64,000 nucleotides of DNA from JAAZNF01 sp964561025 (GTDB lineage: Bacteria > Myxococcota > B64-G9), in the NCBI GenBank assembly GCA_964561025.1, contig CAZLNM010000010.1, positions 1 to 64,000 on the forward strand, given 5' to 3'. Each line of letters starts with the position of its first letter. The first letter of the stretch is position 1. Positions 51,608-60,086 of this stretch are shown here, in pieces. The notes under the pieces were generated by a model. The model did not search any database, was not told the DNA's origin, and saw only the letters and a program-made list of their open reading frames with translations. The position numbers were made by a program, and so were the translations under genes.

Positions 51608-52801
51608 GTGCGAACGGGAACGATGCTTCTCTTTCTGGCGGCGGCGATCGTGGCGGGTTGTCCGGGGGGAGGCGCGTCTCGCTCCGGTGGCGCCAAGCAA
51701 CGCGGCGATTGCGTCCTACAATCCCACAGCGAGGGCGTCGAGCCGCTGTGGATTCAGCAGTGTCCGGGGCGCACCGAGCACTTGCTGGTGTTCTGCGGCG
51801 AGTCGCACGGGCAGGTGGCCCAGGGCCCGGCCTGCGCCGAGGCCTACGCCGACGCCCTGGGTAAGCTGCGGCGCCACATCGGCCAGAAGGTCGAGGCGGC
51901 CATCGAGCCCGACGCCGGCGGAGGGTACCGCTTCCGCATCCGCGGCGCCGACAGCGAGGGCGTGACCCTGCGCGGGGTGTGGGAGGATCAGCGCTGGTTC
52001 GAGGAGTACCGTTGCCCCGAGGGCCCGCGCCACTCCTGCTACGCCATGATCACCTACCCGATGCTGCAGTACGAACTCCTGGTCAAGGCCGCCCAGGACG
52101 CCACCCAGGGGCGGGTGCTCAAGGCGCTGGAGCTTCAACAAGCTGGACGCGAACAGGCGCGGCAGGGGAAGTTCAATCCCGCCCAGGCAACCTTCGAGCG
52201 CGCCCTCAAATTGCTCGAGGGGCTCAAGGAACCGGTGAGCCTGCCCGGCGGCGAGAACAGCGCCCTCCTGGCCGAGCAGCTGGCGGCGGATCTGGCCGAG
52301 GCGCGCGCTCGCGGCGCCGACACCTCCCGCACCGTGTTGCTGGCGGTGCGCGTGATACTGGACGGACAGCCGGGAGGAGGCGCCCCCGCCGCCCAGGCGG
52401 TGGAGAGCCGCATCAAGGGCTGGCTGACGGAGCGCGGCGTGAGCACCCTGCCCGGGGCGGTGTCGCTCGAGGAACTCGCCCAGCTGGTGGATCCAGCCCG
52501 GCCGGATCTCGCCGCCCGCATCGGCGCCGAACGCGGGGCGGGCTGGGTCATGGCGGTCGACTTGCGGTCGGACTTCAAGGAGAAGGCGGACATCGGGTTC
52601 GTGGCCTACGCCTCGGGTGCGCTGCGCCTCTTGCGTTGCGCCGACGGCCGCGAGGTGGCGGCGGCCGATCTCCCGCCCCGGAAGTTCGTGCACCCGCTGC
52701 AGCGGGCCGACTCGGTGACCAAGGCGCTCGAGAAGTTGCGGGAGGAAGCCCTGCAGAAGGCCGTCGGCGAGGCGCTGGCCCGGCTTTCGCAAGGTCGGTG
52801 A
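51608..52801 (+). CDS. Lipoprotein, LPP20-like N-terminal region
   Basis: 397 residues from a GTG at 51608, supported by GGGAGG 6 bp upstream. Lipobox AIVAGC. Residues about 40-90 (WIQQCPGRTEHLLVFCGESHG, AYADALGKLRRHIGQKV) have the LPP20/TPR-adjacent pattern of envelope lipoproteins that carry a repeated trace of a calcium-like helix-turn motif. A helical segment (about 175-250) and a beta domain with AGWVMAVDLRSDF follow, the latter resembling proteins with peptidoglycan-associated sugar-binding folds only loosely. First gene of a three-gene operon. No function assigned. Confidence 0.65.
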   Translation: MRTGTMLLFLAAAIVAGCPGGGASRSGGAKQRGDCVLQSHSEGVEPLWIQQCPGRTEHLLVFCGESHGQVAQGPACAEAYADALGKLRRHIGQKVEAAIEPDAGGGYRFRIRGADSEGVTLRGVWEDQRWFEEYRCPEGPRHSCYAMITYPMLQYELLVKAAQDATQGRVLKALELQQAGREQARQGKFNPAQATFERALKLLEGLKEPVSLPGGENSALLAEQLAADLAEARARGADTSRTVLLAVRVILDGQPGGGAPAAQAVESRIKGWLTERGVSTLPGAVSLEELAQLVDPARPDLAARIGAERGAGWVMAVDLRSDFKEKADIGFVAYASGALRLLRCADGREVAAADLPPRKFVHPLQRADSVTKALEKLREEALQKAVGEALARLSQGR

Positions 52802-52806
52802 GAGAC

Positions 52807-53382
52807 ATGATTCGAGTACTTTGCACCGGCGTCCTGGCGTGCCTCGCGTGGGGCAGTAGCTTTCCGGGTTCGGCAGCCGAGCCGGTGGCGAAGAGCCGAT
52901 TCAAGGCGGGGGACCGGGCCCCCGACTTCTCCCTGCGCGACCGGGAAGGGAACCTGCTGCGCCTGAGCGACCGGGCCTATCCCGGAAAGGAGCTGCCGCG
53001 GCGCCCGAAGCAGGTGCTGCTGCTCGACTTCTTCGCCACCGATTGCAAGGCCTGCCGCGAGGAGCTGCCGCAGATCGTCGAGCTGTCCAAGAAGCGCAAG
53101 GACATCCAGGTGCTGCTGGTGGCCATCCCGGAGGCGGAGGACGGCCTGCGCAAGCTGGAGGATTTCCTCAAGGAACACCCGGTGCCGTTCCCGGTGCTGG
53201 TGGACACCTACCAGTCCGTGGCCCGGAAATACGTGGCGACGCAAGATAGCATCACCCTGCCGGCCTTGTTCCTCATCGGCAAGTCCGGCCGGATCCGCGC
53301 GGTGTGGATGGGGCTGGAGAAGGACCTGATGTCCCAGGTGGAGAAGATCCTGCCCGCCCCGGCGCAACCCGCGGCGCCCTGA
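52807..53382 (+). CDS. TlpA-like thioredoxin-fold protein
   Basis: 191 residues with a signal peptide (LCTGVLACLAWGSSFPGSAA). The thioredoxin fold has KAGDRAPDFSLRDREGN and the active-site pair Cys80-KA-Cys83 in FFATDCKACREELPQ, with a cis-Pro in SITLPALFLIGKSG. Periplasmic thiol-disulfide exchange is the expected role. It is 5 bp after the lipoprotein gene and 7 bp before the acyltransferase, in one operon. Its Cys-rich neighbours could be substrates. Confidence 0.9.
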   Translation: MIRVLCTGVLACLAWGSSFPGSAAEPVAKSRFKAGDRAPDFSLRDREGNLLRLSDRAYPGKELPRRPKQVLLLDFFATDCKACREELPQIVELSKKRKDIQVLLVAIPEAEDGLRKLEDFLKEHPVPFPVLVDTYQSVARKYVATQDSITLPALFLIGKSGRIRAVWMGLEKDLMSQVEKILPAPAQPAAP

Positions 53383-53389
53383 CGCGCGC

Positions 53390-54256
53390 GTGTACCTTCT
53401 GCTGCGATCGCTGAGCTGGTTCTTCTGCCTGCTTCCACGGCGCGCGGCCCTGCATTTGGGCGCGGCGCTGGGCTGGATCTGGCACACCCTGATCCCGGTG
53501 CGCCGCGCCGTGGCGCGGGACAACGTGCGGCGCTCGTTTCCGCACTGGAGCCAGCGGCAGTGCCGGCGGGTGGTGCGGGACTGCTACCTCGAGCTGGGCC
53601 GGGGCGCGGCGGAGTTGCTGCGTCTGCCGACCCTCGCTCGAGCGGAGATCGAGACCTGGATCGAGCATTGCGGCTTCGAGCACCTCGAAGCGGCCCGGCG
53701 CGCCGGGCGAGGCGCCATCGTCGCCTGCGCCCACTTCGGGGCATTCGACCTGTTGGCCTGCGCCGAGGCGCTACGGGGGTTGCCGCTGGCGGTGGTCACG
53801 CGGCGGCTGCGCGCCGCGGGCGTGGAACGCTTCTGGTGCTGGTTGCGGGACGGCTGCGGCCTCGAGCGGCTCCCCCCCGACGCGACCATCCTGAGCCTGG
53901 ATCGGCGCCTGCGCCGGGGCGCGGTGTTGGGCCTGGTGATCGATCAACACATGCCCCCGGGCCGGGGCATCCCGGTGGAGTTCTTCGGCCGGCCGGCCTC
54001 CACCACGCCGCTGCCGGCCGCCCTGGCGCTGGCCACCGGCGCGGCGTTGCTGCCGGTGCGGATCGAACGCCTGCCGAAGGGCCGGCTCCGGGCCACCGTC
54101 GATCCGCCCCTGCCGGTGGATCCGACGGCCGATCGCCGCGCCGAGATCGCGCGCATCACCCGAGCGCTCAACGCCTGGCTGGAGGAGCGCATCCGCGAAC
54201 GGCCGGATCACTGGCTGTGGCTGCACCGCCGCTGGAAGTTGCCGGATTCCCTTTGA
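53390..54256 (+). CDS. LpxL/HtrB-like acyltransferase
   Basis: 288 residues from GTG 53390. It has an N-terminal membrane helix and the HxxxxD acyltransferase motif (His115, Asp120 in HFGAFDLLA), plus GLVIDQHMPPGRGIPVEFFGR, the typical second conserved block of the lipid A late acyltransferases. The member likely adds an acyl chain to lipid A or a similar glycolipid at the inner membrane. It may not be LpxL itself, because the region after the second block is short. Confidence 0.85.
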   Translation: MYLLLRSLSWFFCLLPRRAALHLGAALGWIWHTLIPVRRAVARDNVRRSFPHWSQRQCRRVVRDCYLELGRGAAELLRLPTLARAEIETWIEHCGFEHLEAARRAGRGAIVACAHFGAFDLLACAEALRGLPLAVVTRRLRAAGVERFWCWLRDGCGLERLPPDATILSLDRRLRRGAVLGLVIDQHMPPGRGIPVEFFGRPASTTPLPAALALATGAALLPVRIERLPKGRLRATVDPPLPVDPTADRRAEIARITRALNAWLEERIRERPDHWLWLHRRWKLPDSL

Positions 54257-54281
54257 CGCGGGCACGGGCGCCTGGTAGCAT
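54253..54281 (+). promoter_or_regulatory. Promoter giving a second leaderless PilZ transcript
   Basis: TTGACG (54253-54258) and TAGCAT (54276-54281) with a 17-bp spacer; ATG at 54289 begins 7 bp after the -10 element. The layout matches that of the promoter at 45369. Confidence 0.6.
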
Positions 54282-54288
54282 GCGGCCC

Positions 54289-54714
54289 ATGAAGGAATCC
54301 GAGAACGCGGAGCCCACCCAGCGCGCGGTGGAGCGCTTGCCGTTCCAGGCCATGGTGACCTACCGGCTGGACGGCCAGGAGTACGGCAACCTGGCGGCCG
54401 ACGTGTCGGAGAACGGCATCTTCATCCGAACCTTCCTGCCGCCGCCGGTGGGGACCCGCCTCGAGCTCACCGTCCGTCTGCCCAACGAGATGGGCGGGTT
54501 CCAGGTGGAGATCGAGGGTGTGGTGGCCCGTGTGGTGGAGGACCCCGACCCGCGCCAGAACGGCATGGGGGTGCAGTTCACCGCCATCCACGCCACCGAC
54601 GCCAGCGCGGTGCGCGCCATGGTGGCGCGCATCTTCCGCTTCGACGTGCTCAGGCGCAGCCAGCCCACCACCATGGATGAGGAGCCGACCGCGCCGGGTG
54701 TGCCGCGTCGCTAG
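54289..54714 (+). CDS. PilZ-domain protein (TIGR02266-like)
   Basis: 141 residues from the ATG at 54289; an ATG at 54280 overlaps the -10 element and is unlikely. The PilZ pattern is AVERLPFQAMVTYRLDG, NLAADVSENGIFIRTFLPPP and VARVVEDPDPRQNGMGVQFTAI. ERLPF replaces the usual RRxxR entry motif, so c-di-GMP binding is uncertain. The C-terminal tail is Pro/Thr-rich. It ends 10 bp before the convergent HD gene. No Shine-Dalgarno sequence. Confidence 0.85.
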   Translation: MKESENAEPTQRAVERLPFQAMVTYRLDGQEYGNLAADVSENGIFIRTFLPPPVGTRLELTVRLPNEMGGFQVEIEGVVARVVEDPDPRQNGMGVQFTAIHATDASAVRAMVARIFRFDVLRRSQPTTMDEEPTAPGVPRR

Positions 54715-54724
54715 AGGCGTTTGC

Positions 54725-56554
54725 TTACTTGTCTTCCTTCGGGGGAGCGGGATTCAGCGGCGCAACCGGGGCGGGTGAAGAGACGGGTGCGTCGGTTGCG
54801 ACGGGGTCAGGGGTAGAATCCGATGCCGGCTCCGTCACTGGGCCAGGCTCCGGCGCCGGTGTATTGGTCGTGGCGATGGCCGGCATGGGCTGTGGCGTGA
54901 GGTGCGAGGGGAGCGGGGGTACCGGTTGGGCCACGCGGAGCTGCTGCAGCGAGAAGGCCGCCAGGTTGGGGGAGGTCAGCATGCTGGGTCGGTCGAAGCG
55001 GCGTTGCCAGGGGTACTCCACCCGCATGTGGAACTGGGCCGAGAGGAACTGGATCAGGCTCTGGCCGATCTGCTTGAGGTCGCGCGGGCTCAGGCCGGAG
55101 TCGTCCAGGTAGCCGTGGATGAGTTTCTCGAACAGGATCTGGCGCACCAGCCCCACCACGGCCTCCCGGTCCGGCTGGGTGAGCGTGCGCGAGGCGGCCT
55201 CCACCGCGTCCACGATCATGACGATGCCGGTCTCGCGGCTGGTGGGGTTGCGGCCGCGGTACTCGAAGGCGGTCGGATCGGCGACGCGGCCCTCCTGGCG
55301 CAGCGCCTTGTCCAGGAAGAACTCGACCGTGGAACGGCCGTGGTGCTCTGTCAAAAAGTCGATGAGCCGGCGTGGCAGGTTGGCCCCCTGGGCGATCGCC
55401 ACGCCGTTCTCCACATGGCTGCGCACCATGGTGGCGCTGGCCTCGGGGGCGAGTTGATCGTGGGGGTTTTCGTCCTTCTGGTTCTCGACGAAGGCCTCGG
55501 GGCGCTGCATCTTGCCGATGTCGTGGTAGTAGGCGCCCACCCGCGCCAGCAGCGCGTCCGCCTGGATGTCGTGGGCCACCTTCTCGGCCATGTTGGCCAC
55601 CGCCAGCGAGTGCTGGAAGGTGCCCGGCGCCTTCTGGGCCAATTCCCGCATCAATGGATGGTCGAGGTCGTTGAGCCGGATCAGACGGGAGCGGGGCGTG
55701 GCCCCGAACAGGATCATGGTGCTCTGCCGCAGCAGCAGCGCGGCCACTCCCATACCCAGGCTGCCCAGGGCCAGACCGGTGAAGTCGCTTTCGAGCGTCA
55801 GGGAAAACGACAACGTCTGCGGGGTGAAGCGGCCCAGAAACAACATGCAAAGCGCGCCGGTGGCCGTGGCCGCCACCGAGGCGAACAGGGTGCGCGCCCC
55901 GCTCGCCTCGCGGGTCAGCAGGCTGGCGGCGCTCCAGCCCGCGAGCAGCAACACCAGGAAGGTGGCCGGCGGGAAGTGACTGAGGTAGGCCGCGATGGCC
56001 ACCGTCAAAAGGTGCAGCGCAAACGCCGGTGTCCGCCCCAGCAGCGGTGTCAAGAGCAGCACCGGCAGCAGGGTCGGCGCGGCCAGGGAGGAGAGCGGAG
56101 TGAAGTCCAGCAGTAGGCGCGTGCCCAGGGTCGTGACGAACAGCGCAAGAAATATGCTGCCCACCGCGCGGAAACGCAGAAACAGGTGACTCCGCGTACC
56201 CAGCAGCACCAGACGGAAGAAGGCCAGCGCCAGGAAGAGAAACAGCGCCACGCCGGCGGCCACGAATGGATCGAAGCGGCGGTGTTCGGGAAAGACCGTC
56301 TGCAACCGTCGCAGCTCGGACGACGAAAGCGGTTCTCCCCGCCGGGACAGGAAATGCGGCGCCGCCACCCCCTCGCTACCGGCGTCGGGTGCGCGGTGGA
56401 AGATCGGCGCGGGCTGGTTTTCGATCCAGCCGGCGGTGGGGTAGAGGAGCGTGTCCAGTTGCCCGGCCAGGGACAGCAGGCAGGCCAGCACGGCGTTGGC
56501 GAGCCAGGCGGCCCAGGTGCGTTCGTAAAACGGCCTCGGTGGGCGAGCGTTCAT
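54725..56554 (-). CDS. PgpH-like 7TM-HD phosphohydrolase
   Basis: 609 residues from ATG at 56554 (no clear ribosome site). One N-terminal membrane helix and a short external segment are followed by six to seven more membrane helices (about 105-260). The HD domain has His315 in GTFQHSLAVANMAEKVA, His344-Asp345 in YYHDIGKMQRPE and ENQKDENPHDQLAPEAS. This is the 7TMR-HD plan of PgpH, which hydrolyses c-di-AMP. The external domain of about 60 residues is much shorter than in PgpH. A Pro/Ala tail of 70 residues ends the protein. Confidence 0.85.
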   Translation of the reverse strand: MNARPPRPFYERTWAAWLANAVLACLLSLAGQLDTLLYPTAGWIENQPAPIFHRAPDAGSEGVAAPHFLSRRGEPLSSSELRRLQTVFPEHRRFDPFVAAGVALFLFLALAFFRLVLLGTRSHLFLRFRAVGSIFLALFVTTLGTRLLLDFTPLSSLAAPTLLPVLLLTPLLGRTPAFALHLLTVAIAAYLSHFPPATFLVLLLAGWSAASLLTREASGARTLFASVAATATGALCMLFLGRFTPQTLSFSLTLESDFTGLALGSLGMGVAALLLRQSTMILFGATPRSRLIRLNDLDHPLMRELAQKAPGTFQHSLAVANMAEKVAHDIQADALLARVGAYYHDIGKMQRPEAFVENQKDENPHDQLAPEASATMVRSHVENGVAIAQGANLPRRLIDFLTEHHGRSTVEFFLDKALRQEGRVADPTAFEYRGRNPTSRETGIVMIVDAVEAASRTLTQPDREAVVGLVRQILFEKLIHGYLDDSGLSPRDLKQIGQSLIQFLSAQFHMRVEYPWQRRFDRPSMLTSPNLAAFSLQQLRVAQPVPPLPSHLTPQPMPAIATTNTPAPEPGPVTEPASDSTPDPVATDAPVSSPAPVAPLNPAPPKEDK

Positions 56555-56609
56555 GGAAGGCGGGCCCGGAGGGCCGGAAGGTGTCGGGGCTCGGGCAGCG
56601 CGGCCGCGC

Positions 56610-57083
56610 TCAGAAGCGGACGCGGTATGCCAGCATGAAGGTCTGCCCGTCCGGGTTGTAGGCGACCTGGAACCGGTCGAGGTTCTCGTTGATGCGGACG
56701 GCTTCCATGGTGGCGTCGAAGATCGAGAACAGGTGCAACCCGCCCGCCAGGGCGAAGAAGAACACCGCTTCGTATCCCATGTTGATGCGGCGCGAGGAGT
56801 CGAAAACACCCAGGTACGCGAGCGCGGCGGTGTACAGACCGGCCTCGGAGGCCAGCAGCATGCCGCCCACGAAGTAGCTCCCGTTGTACATCTGCCCCAG
56901 CCCCGGGATCAGGGAGAGAGCGCCGGCCAGGATGGGGTTCTTGCGCTCGTACGGGAGCGTGGAGACCTTGGTGGCATCCTCGGGGGCGGACGCCGCGGGG
57001 GCGGCGGGCGTTTCCTCGGCGCGGGCGAAGGAGAACGGGCTCAGGGTCAATGCCAGCAGAAGGAACAGGGCCGTCGACTTCAT
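56610..57083 (-). CDS. Small membrane protein (DUF5683-like)
   Basis: 157 residues; the ATG has GGAGGAG 6 bp upstream. A signal peptide (FLLLALTLSPFSFA) is followed by PILAGALSLIPGLGQMYNGS, the typical start of DUF5683/TM2-like proteins, and two or three further membrane segments, ending in LAYRVRF. The terminal Phe and beta-like end leave an outer-membrane alternative open. It is 55 bp upstream of the HD gene on the same strand and probably shares its transcript. Confidence 0.65.
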   Translation of the reverse strand: MKSTALFLLLALTLSPFSFARAEETPAAPAASAPEDATKVSTLPYERKNPILAGALSLIPGLGQMYNGSYFVGGMLLASEAGLYTAALAYLGVFDSSRRINMGYEAVFFFALAGGLHLFSIFDATMEAVRINENLDRFQVAYNPDGQTFMLAYRVRF

Positions 57084-57146
57084 GATTGCTCCTCCCTCGA
57101 GCAGTGAGAAGGCCTTCCTCGTGATGCCGTTGCTCGAGATGGCGGA

Positions 57147-57175
57147 ACCATACATGGACCCCGGCGCGCTGTCAA
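57147..57175 (-). promoter_or_regulatory. Candidate promoter, minus strand
   Basis: TTGACA (57175-57170) and TATGGT (57152-57147) with a 17-bp spacer, about 64 bp upstream of the ATG at 57083. Confidence 0.6.
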
Positions 57176-57189
57176 AGGAAAACACCGGC

Positions 57190-57219
57190 TTGCGCCAAGC
57201 CTTACGCTTTTGTTACCGT
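57190..57219 (+). promoter_or_regulatory. Weak candidate promoter for the hydrolase-CDF operon
   Basis: TTGCGC (57190-57195) and TACCGT (57214-57219) with an 18-bp spacer. An in-frame ATG at 57229 lies 9 bp after the -10, so a leaderless start with a basic 21-residue extension is an alternative to the ATG at 57292. Confidence 0.3.
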
Positions 57220-57291
57220 ACATCCGCCATGAGAACGGGCGCCAGACGAAAAAGAACACGCCGGCCGGAAGGGCGTATTGAAAACGGCCGG

Positions 57292-58083
57292 ATGGAAAAG
57301 GTCTTCTTTCCGGCGCCGGATGGCACGCGCTTGTGCGGGGTGTGTCACCATCCGGCGCGCTGGCGGGGCACCGGGGTGTTGTTGTGCCACGGCATGATGT
57401 CCTCCAAGGACGGGGAAAAGCATGTAGCCCTGGCCGAGCGGCTGGTCCGGCGAGGCCACCTGGTGTTGCGCTTCGACTTCGCCGGCAGGGGCGAGAGCGG
57501 GGGCGACTTTTTGGGGCTCTCCATCAGCCGCCAGGCCGGCGAGGCCGCGGCCGCCCTGGCCTTCCTGCGAGCGCGGGGGGCGCGGGCGGTCGGGGTGGAG
57601 GGAAGCAGCCTGGGCGGCGCGGCGGCCATCCGGCTGGCGGCCGAGGGCGGCGTGGACGTGCTCGTCACCTGGGCGGCGGTGGGGCGCGCCGAGCGCCTGG
57701 CCGAGGGCATGGCGGGACCGGAAGGCATGGAGCGCTGGGCCCGGGAGGGTGTCCGGATGGTCGAGGGCCAGCCGGTAGGCTACTCGCTCATCGAAGACGC
57801 CCGACGGCAGGATCTGCTGGCCGCGGCGGCCCGGGTCAGATGCCCCTGGTTGATCGTGCACGGGGCGAAGGACGCGGTGGTGCCGGTCTCAGACGCCGTG
57901 GATCTCCACCGAGCAAGCCTGGGCCGGGCCGAGCTCGTGATCCTGCCCGGGGCCGATCACCAGTTCACCGCGGCGTCCGACCGGCGCCGGGCCTTGCACC
58001 TCGCGGCCGACTTTCTGGACGGGCACCTGGCGCAACCGAAGCGGCCGAAGCGTCCGCTGCGGCGTGGGAGAAAGAAGCCATGA
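57292..58083 (+). CDS. Alpha/beta hydrolase
   Basis: 263 residues. The fold starts with VFFPAPDGTRLCG and has CHGMMSSKDG at the oxyanion hole. The nucleophile is Ser106 in EGSSLGG, and Asp194 (GAKDAVVPV) and His223 (GADHQF) complete the triad. Cytosolic; substrate unknown, probably an ester. No ribosome site before the ATG, and a leaderless start at 57229 is possible. The stop codon overlaps the CDF gene start (ATGA), so the two are co-translated. Confidence 0.85.
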   Translation: MEKVFFPAPDGTRLCGVCHHPARWRGTGVLLCHGMMSSKDGEKHVALAERLVRRGHLVLRFDFAGRGESGGDFLGLSISRQAGEAAAALAFLRARGARAVGVEGSSLGGAAAIRLAAEGGVDVLVTWAAVGRAERLAEGMAGPEGMERWAREGVRMVEGQPVGYSLIEDARRQDLLAAAARVRCPWLIVHGAKDAVVPVSDAVDLHRASLGRAELVILPGADHQFTAASDRRRALHLAADFLDGHLAQPKRPKRPLRRGRKKP

Positions 58084-59000
58084 AGACCGGCTCACGCGGC
58101 GTGATCGTGGCCGCGCTCATCGCCAACCTGGTGATCGCGGCCATCAAGTTCGTAGTGGCCTTTTGCACCCTCTCGGCGGCCATGCTGGCCGAGGCCGTGC
58201 ACTCTATGGCCGACACCGGCAACCAGTTCCTGCTGTTGCTGGGCCTGCGTCTGAGCCGGAAACCGGCCGACGCGGCCCACCCCTTCGGCTATGGCAAGGA
58301 GCAGTACTTCTGGGCCTTCGTGGTGGCGCTGATGCTCTTCTTCGTGGGAGCGGTTGTGTCCATCTACGAGGGCGTGGACAAGGTCCTGGAGCCTCATCCT
58401 CTCGAGAGGGTGTGGCTGGTCTACCTCATCCTGGGAGTCTCCATCGCCATCGAGACGGTGTCCTTCTCTCTGGCCCTGCGGGAGTTCAACCGGCGCCGGG
58501 CGCCGGGCGTAGGAATCCTGGCCAGCATCCGGCAGACCAAGGACGCCAGCCTGGCGGTGGTGCTGCTCGAGGACACCGCGGCTCTGGTGGGGCTCTCGCT
58601 GGCGCTGTTGGGTGTGGCCACGGCACAGCTCACCGGTCTGGTCTTCTTCGACGGGTTGGCCTCCATCGCCATCGGCTTGCTACTGGCGGCGGTGGCCTTT
58701 TTGCTGGCCTTCGAGACGCGCGAGTTGCTCATCGGTGAATCGGCCAGCCCGGGTACGCTGACGGCCATCCGCTCGGCCATCGAGGGGTACCCGGGAGTCG
58801 TGGCGGTGGGCCGGGTGCTCACCATGCACCTCGGTGCCAACAGCATCCTGGTGGGCGTCAACTGCGACTTCGACAACGGCCTGAGCGCCGGTGAGGTCGA
58901 GGCCATCATCGAGCGGCTCGAGGTCCGTATCCGGGAGGTGGTGCCCGAGGCGGGGCGCATCTTCATCGAGGCCAACCCCGGGCACCCCCGTCCGGCCTGA
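58080..59000 (+). CDS. Cation diffusion facilitator (CDF) family transporter
   Basis: 306 residues with six membrane helices. Helix 2 carries HSMADTGNQ (the HxxxD metal site) and helix 5 carries LLEDTAALVG, an ED-type variant found in the SLC30A9-like branch rather than the usual HxxxD. A cytosolic C-terminal ferredoxin-like domain (about 225-300) contains VVAVGRVLTMHLG. It exports zinc or a related divalent metal in exchange for protons in known members. Coupled to the hydrolase gene upstream. Confidence 0.85.
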   Translation: MKTGSRGVIVAALIANLVIAAIKFVVAFCTLSAAMLAEAVHSMADTGNQFLLLLGLRLSRKPADAAHPFGYGKEQYFWAFVVALMLFFVGAVVSIYEGVDKVLEPHPLERVWLVYLILGVSIAIETVSFSLALREFNRRRAPGVGILASIRQTKDASLAVVLLEDTAALVGLSLALLGVATAQLTGLVFFDGLASIAIGLLLAAVAFLLAFETRELLIGESASPGTLTAIRSAIEGYPGVVAVGRVLTMHLGANSILVGVNCDFDNGLSAGEVEAIIERLEVRIREVVPEAGRIFIEANPGHPRPA

Positions 59001-59008
59001 AAAATCCG

Positions 59009-59037
59009 TTGAGTCCGCGCCGCGGATGGCATATATG
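59009..59037 (+). promoter_or_regulatory. Candidate promoter of the CorA gene
   Basis: TTGAGT (59009-59014) and TATATG (59032-59037) with a 17-bp spacer, just after the CDF stop codon and 66 bp before the ATG at 59104. Confidence 0.55.
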
Positions 59038-59103
59038 GCGCCTTGAGTGAACGGTCGGCCTTGGCGCATGGCGCGCGCCGGTTCTTTGTTGCGAGCAGGG
59101 CAC

Positions 59104-60027
59104 ATGGTCAGAACCTACGCCATCGAGAACGGAAGGCTCGTGGAGGCTCCGGCAGGCGGTCCCATCCAGGTGGTGGTGGCGCCCACGGAGGCAGAGAGCC
59201 GCGAGCTCACCGAGACCTTGCACATCGATCCCCACAACCTGCAGTCCGCCCTGGACCCGGACGAGCAGGGGAGAGTCGAGTTCGAGGAGGACCACCTGGT
59301 GGTCATCCTGCGCCGGCCTTGCAACTACACCTCGGCGGACAACTTCCTGTTCCGCACCATGTCCACCGGGGTGTTCTTGTTCCGCGAGCGCCTGGTCATC
59401 GTGCTGGCCAAGGACATCGCCGTTTTCGAGGGCAAACACACCTTCCGGCTGAATTCGCTCTCGGACGTCGTGCTCAAGCTGCTGCGGGTGACCATCAACC
59501 ACTTCATGGGCCACCTCAAGGTCATCAACATGCTCTCCGAGGAGCTGGAGAGCAAGGTCAGCCATTCCATCGAGAACAAGCACCTGCTCAACATGTTCAC
59601 GCTGGAAAAAAGCCTGGTGTACTTCCTCAACGCGCTCAATGACAACGGCACGGTGGTGGCGAAACTCAAGAACAGCGCGGCCAAGATCGGGTACACGGGT
59701 GAGCAAGTGGAGATGCTCGACGACATCGCCATCGACAACGCCCAGTGCCTGACCCTGGCCCAGACCTACTCCAACATCCTCTCGTCGCTGATGGACGCGC
59801 GCGCCTCGCTGGTGGGCAACAACCTCAACGTGATGATGAAGAACCTCAACGCCATCGTCATCGCCATCGCGGTCCCCAGCTTCTTCGCCGGCGTCGGCGG
59901 CATGAGCGAGTTCTCCATGATGACCGGGCCGGAGCGTTGGTTCATCGCCTATCCGATCTTCGTGCTCTCCATGATCGGGCTCGGGACGCTCACCTACTGG
60001 ATCGTGAAACGCTTCGAGAAGCACTGA
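59104..60027 (+). CDS. CorA-like magnesium transporter with GMS in place of GMN
   Basis: 307 residues from ATG 59104 (MVRTYAIENGRLVE is the usual family start); an upstream GTG at 59047 adds a doubtful extension. The cytosolic funnel domain is followed by two membrane helices. The filter motif YGMN of CorA is here GGMS (Gly266-Met267-Ser268 in VGGMSEFSMMTG), and the helix before it is AIVIAIAVPSFFAG. The change affects the selectivity filter that binds hydrated Mg, so selectivity may differ. It follows the CDF gene and precedes the HExxH gene. Confidence 0.85.
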   Translation: MVRTYAIENGRLVEAPAGGPIQVVVAPTEAESRELTETLHIDPHNLQSALDPDEQGRVEFEEDHLVVILRRPCNYTSADNFLFRTMSTGVFLFRERLVIVLAKDIAVFEGKHTFRLNSLSDVVLKLLRVTINHFMGHLKVINMLSEELESKVSHSIENKHLLNMFTLEKSLVYFLNALNDNGTVVAKLKNSAAKIGYTGEQVEMLDDIAIDNAQCLTLAQTYSNILSSLMDARASLVGNNLNVMMKNLNAIVIAIAVPSFFAGVGGMSEFSMMTGPERWFIAYPIFVLSMIGLGTLTYWIVKRFEKH

Positions 60028-60086
60028 GGCCACGGGTGGGCGCGCCGGCGGGAGAACGCGGCCGCGGGTCGCACCGGGATGGAGCC

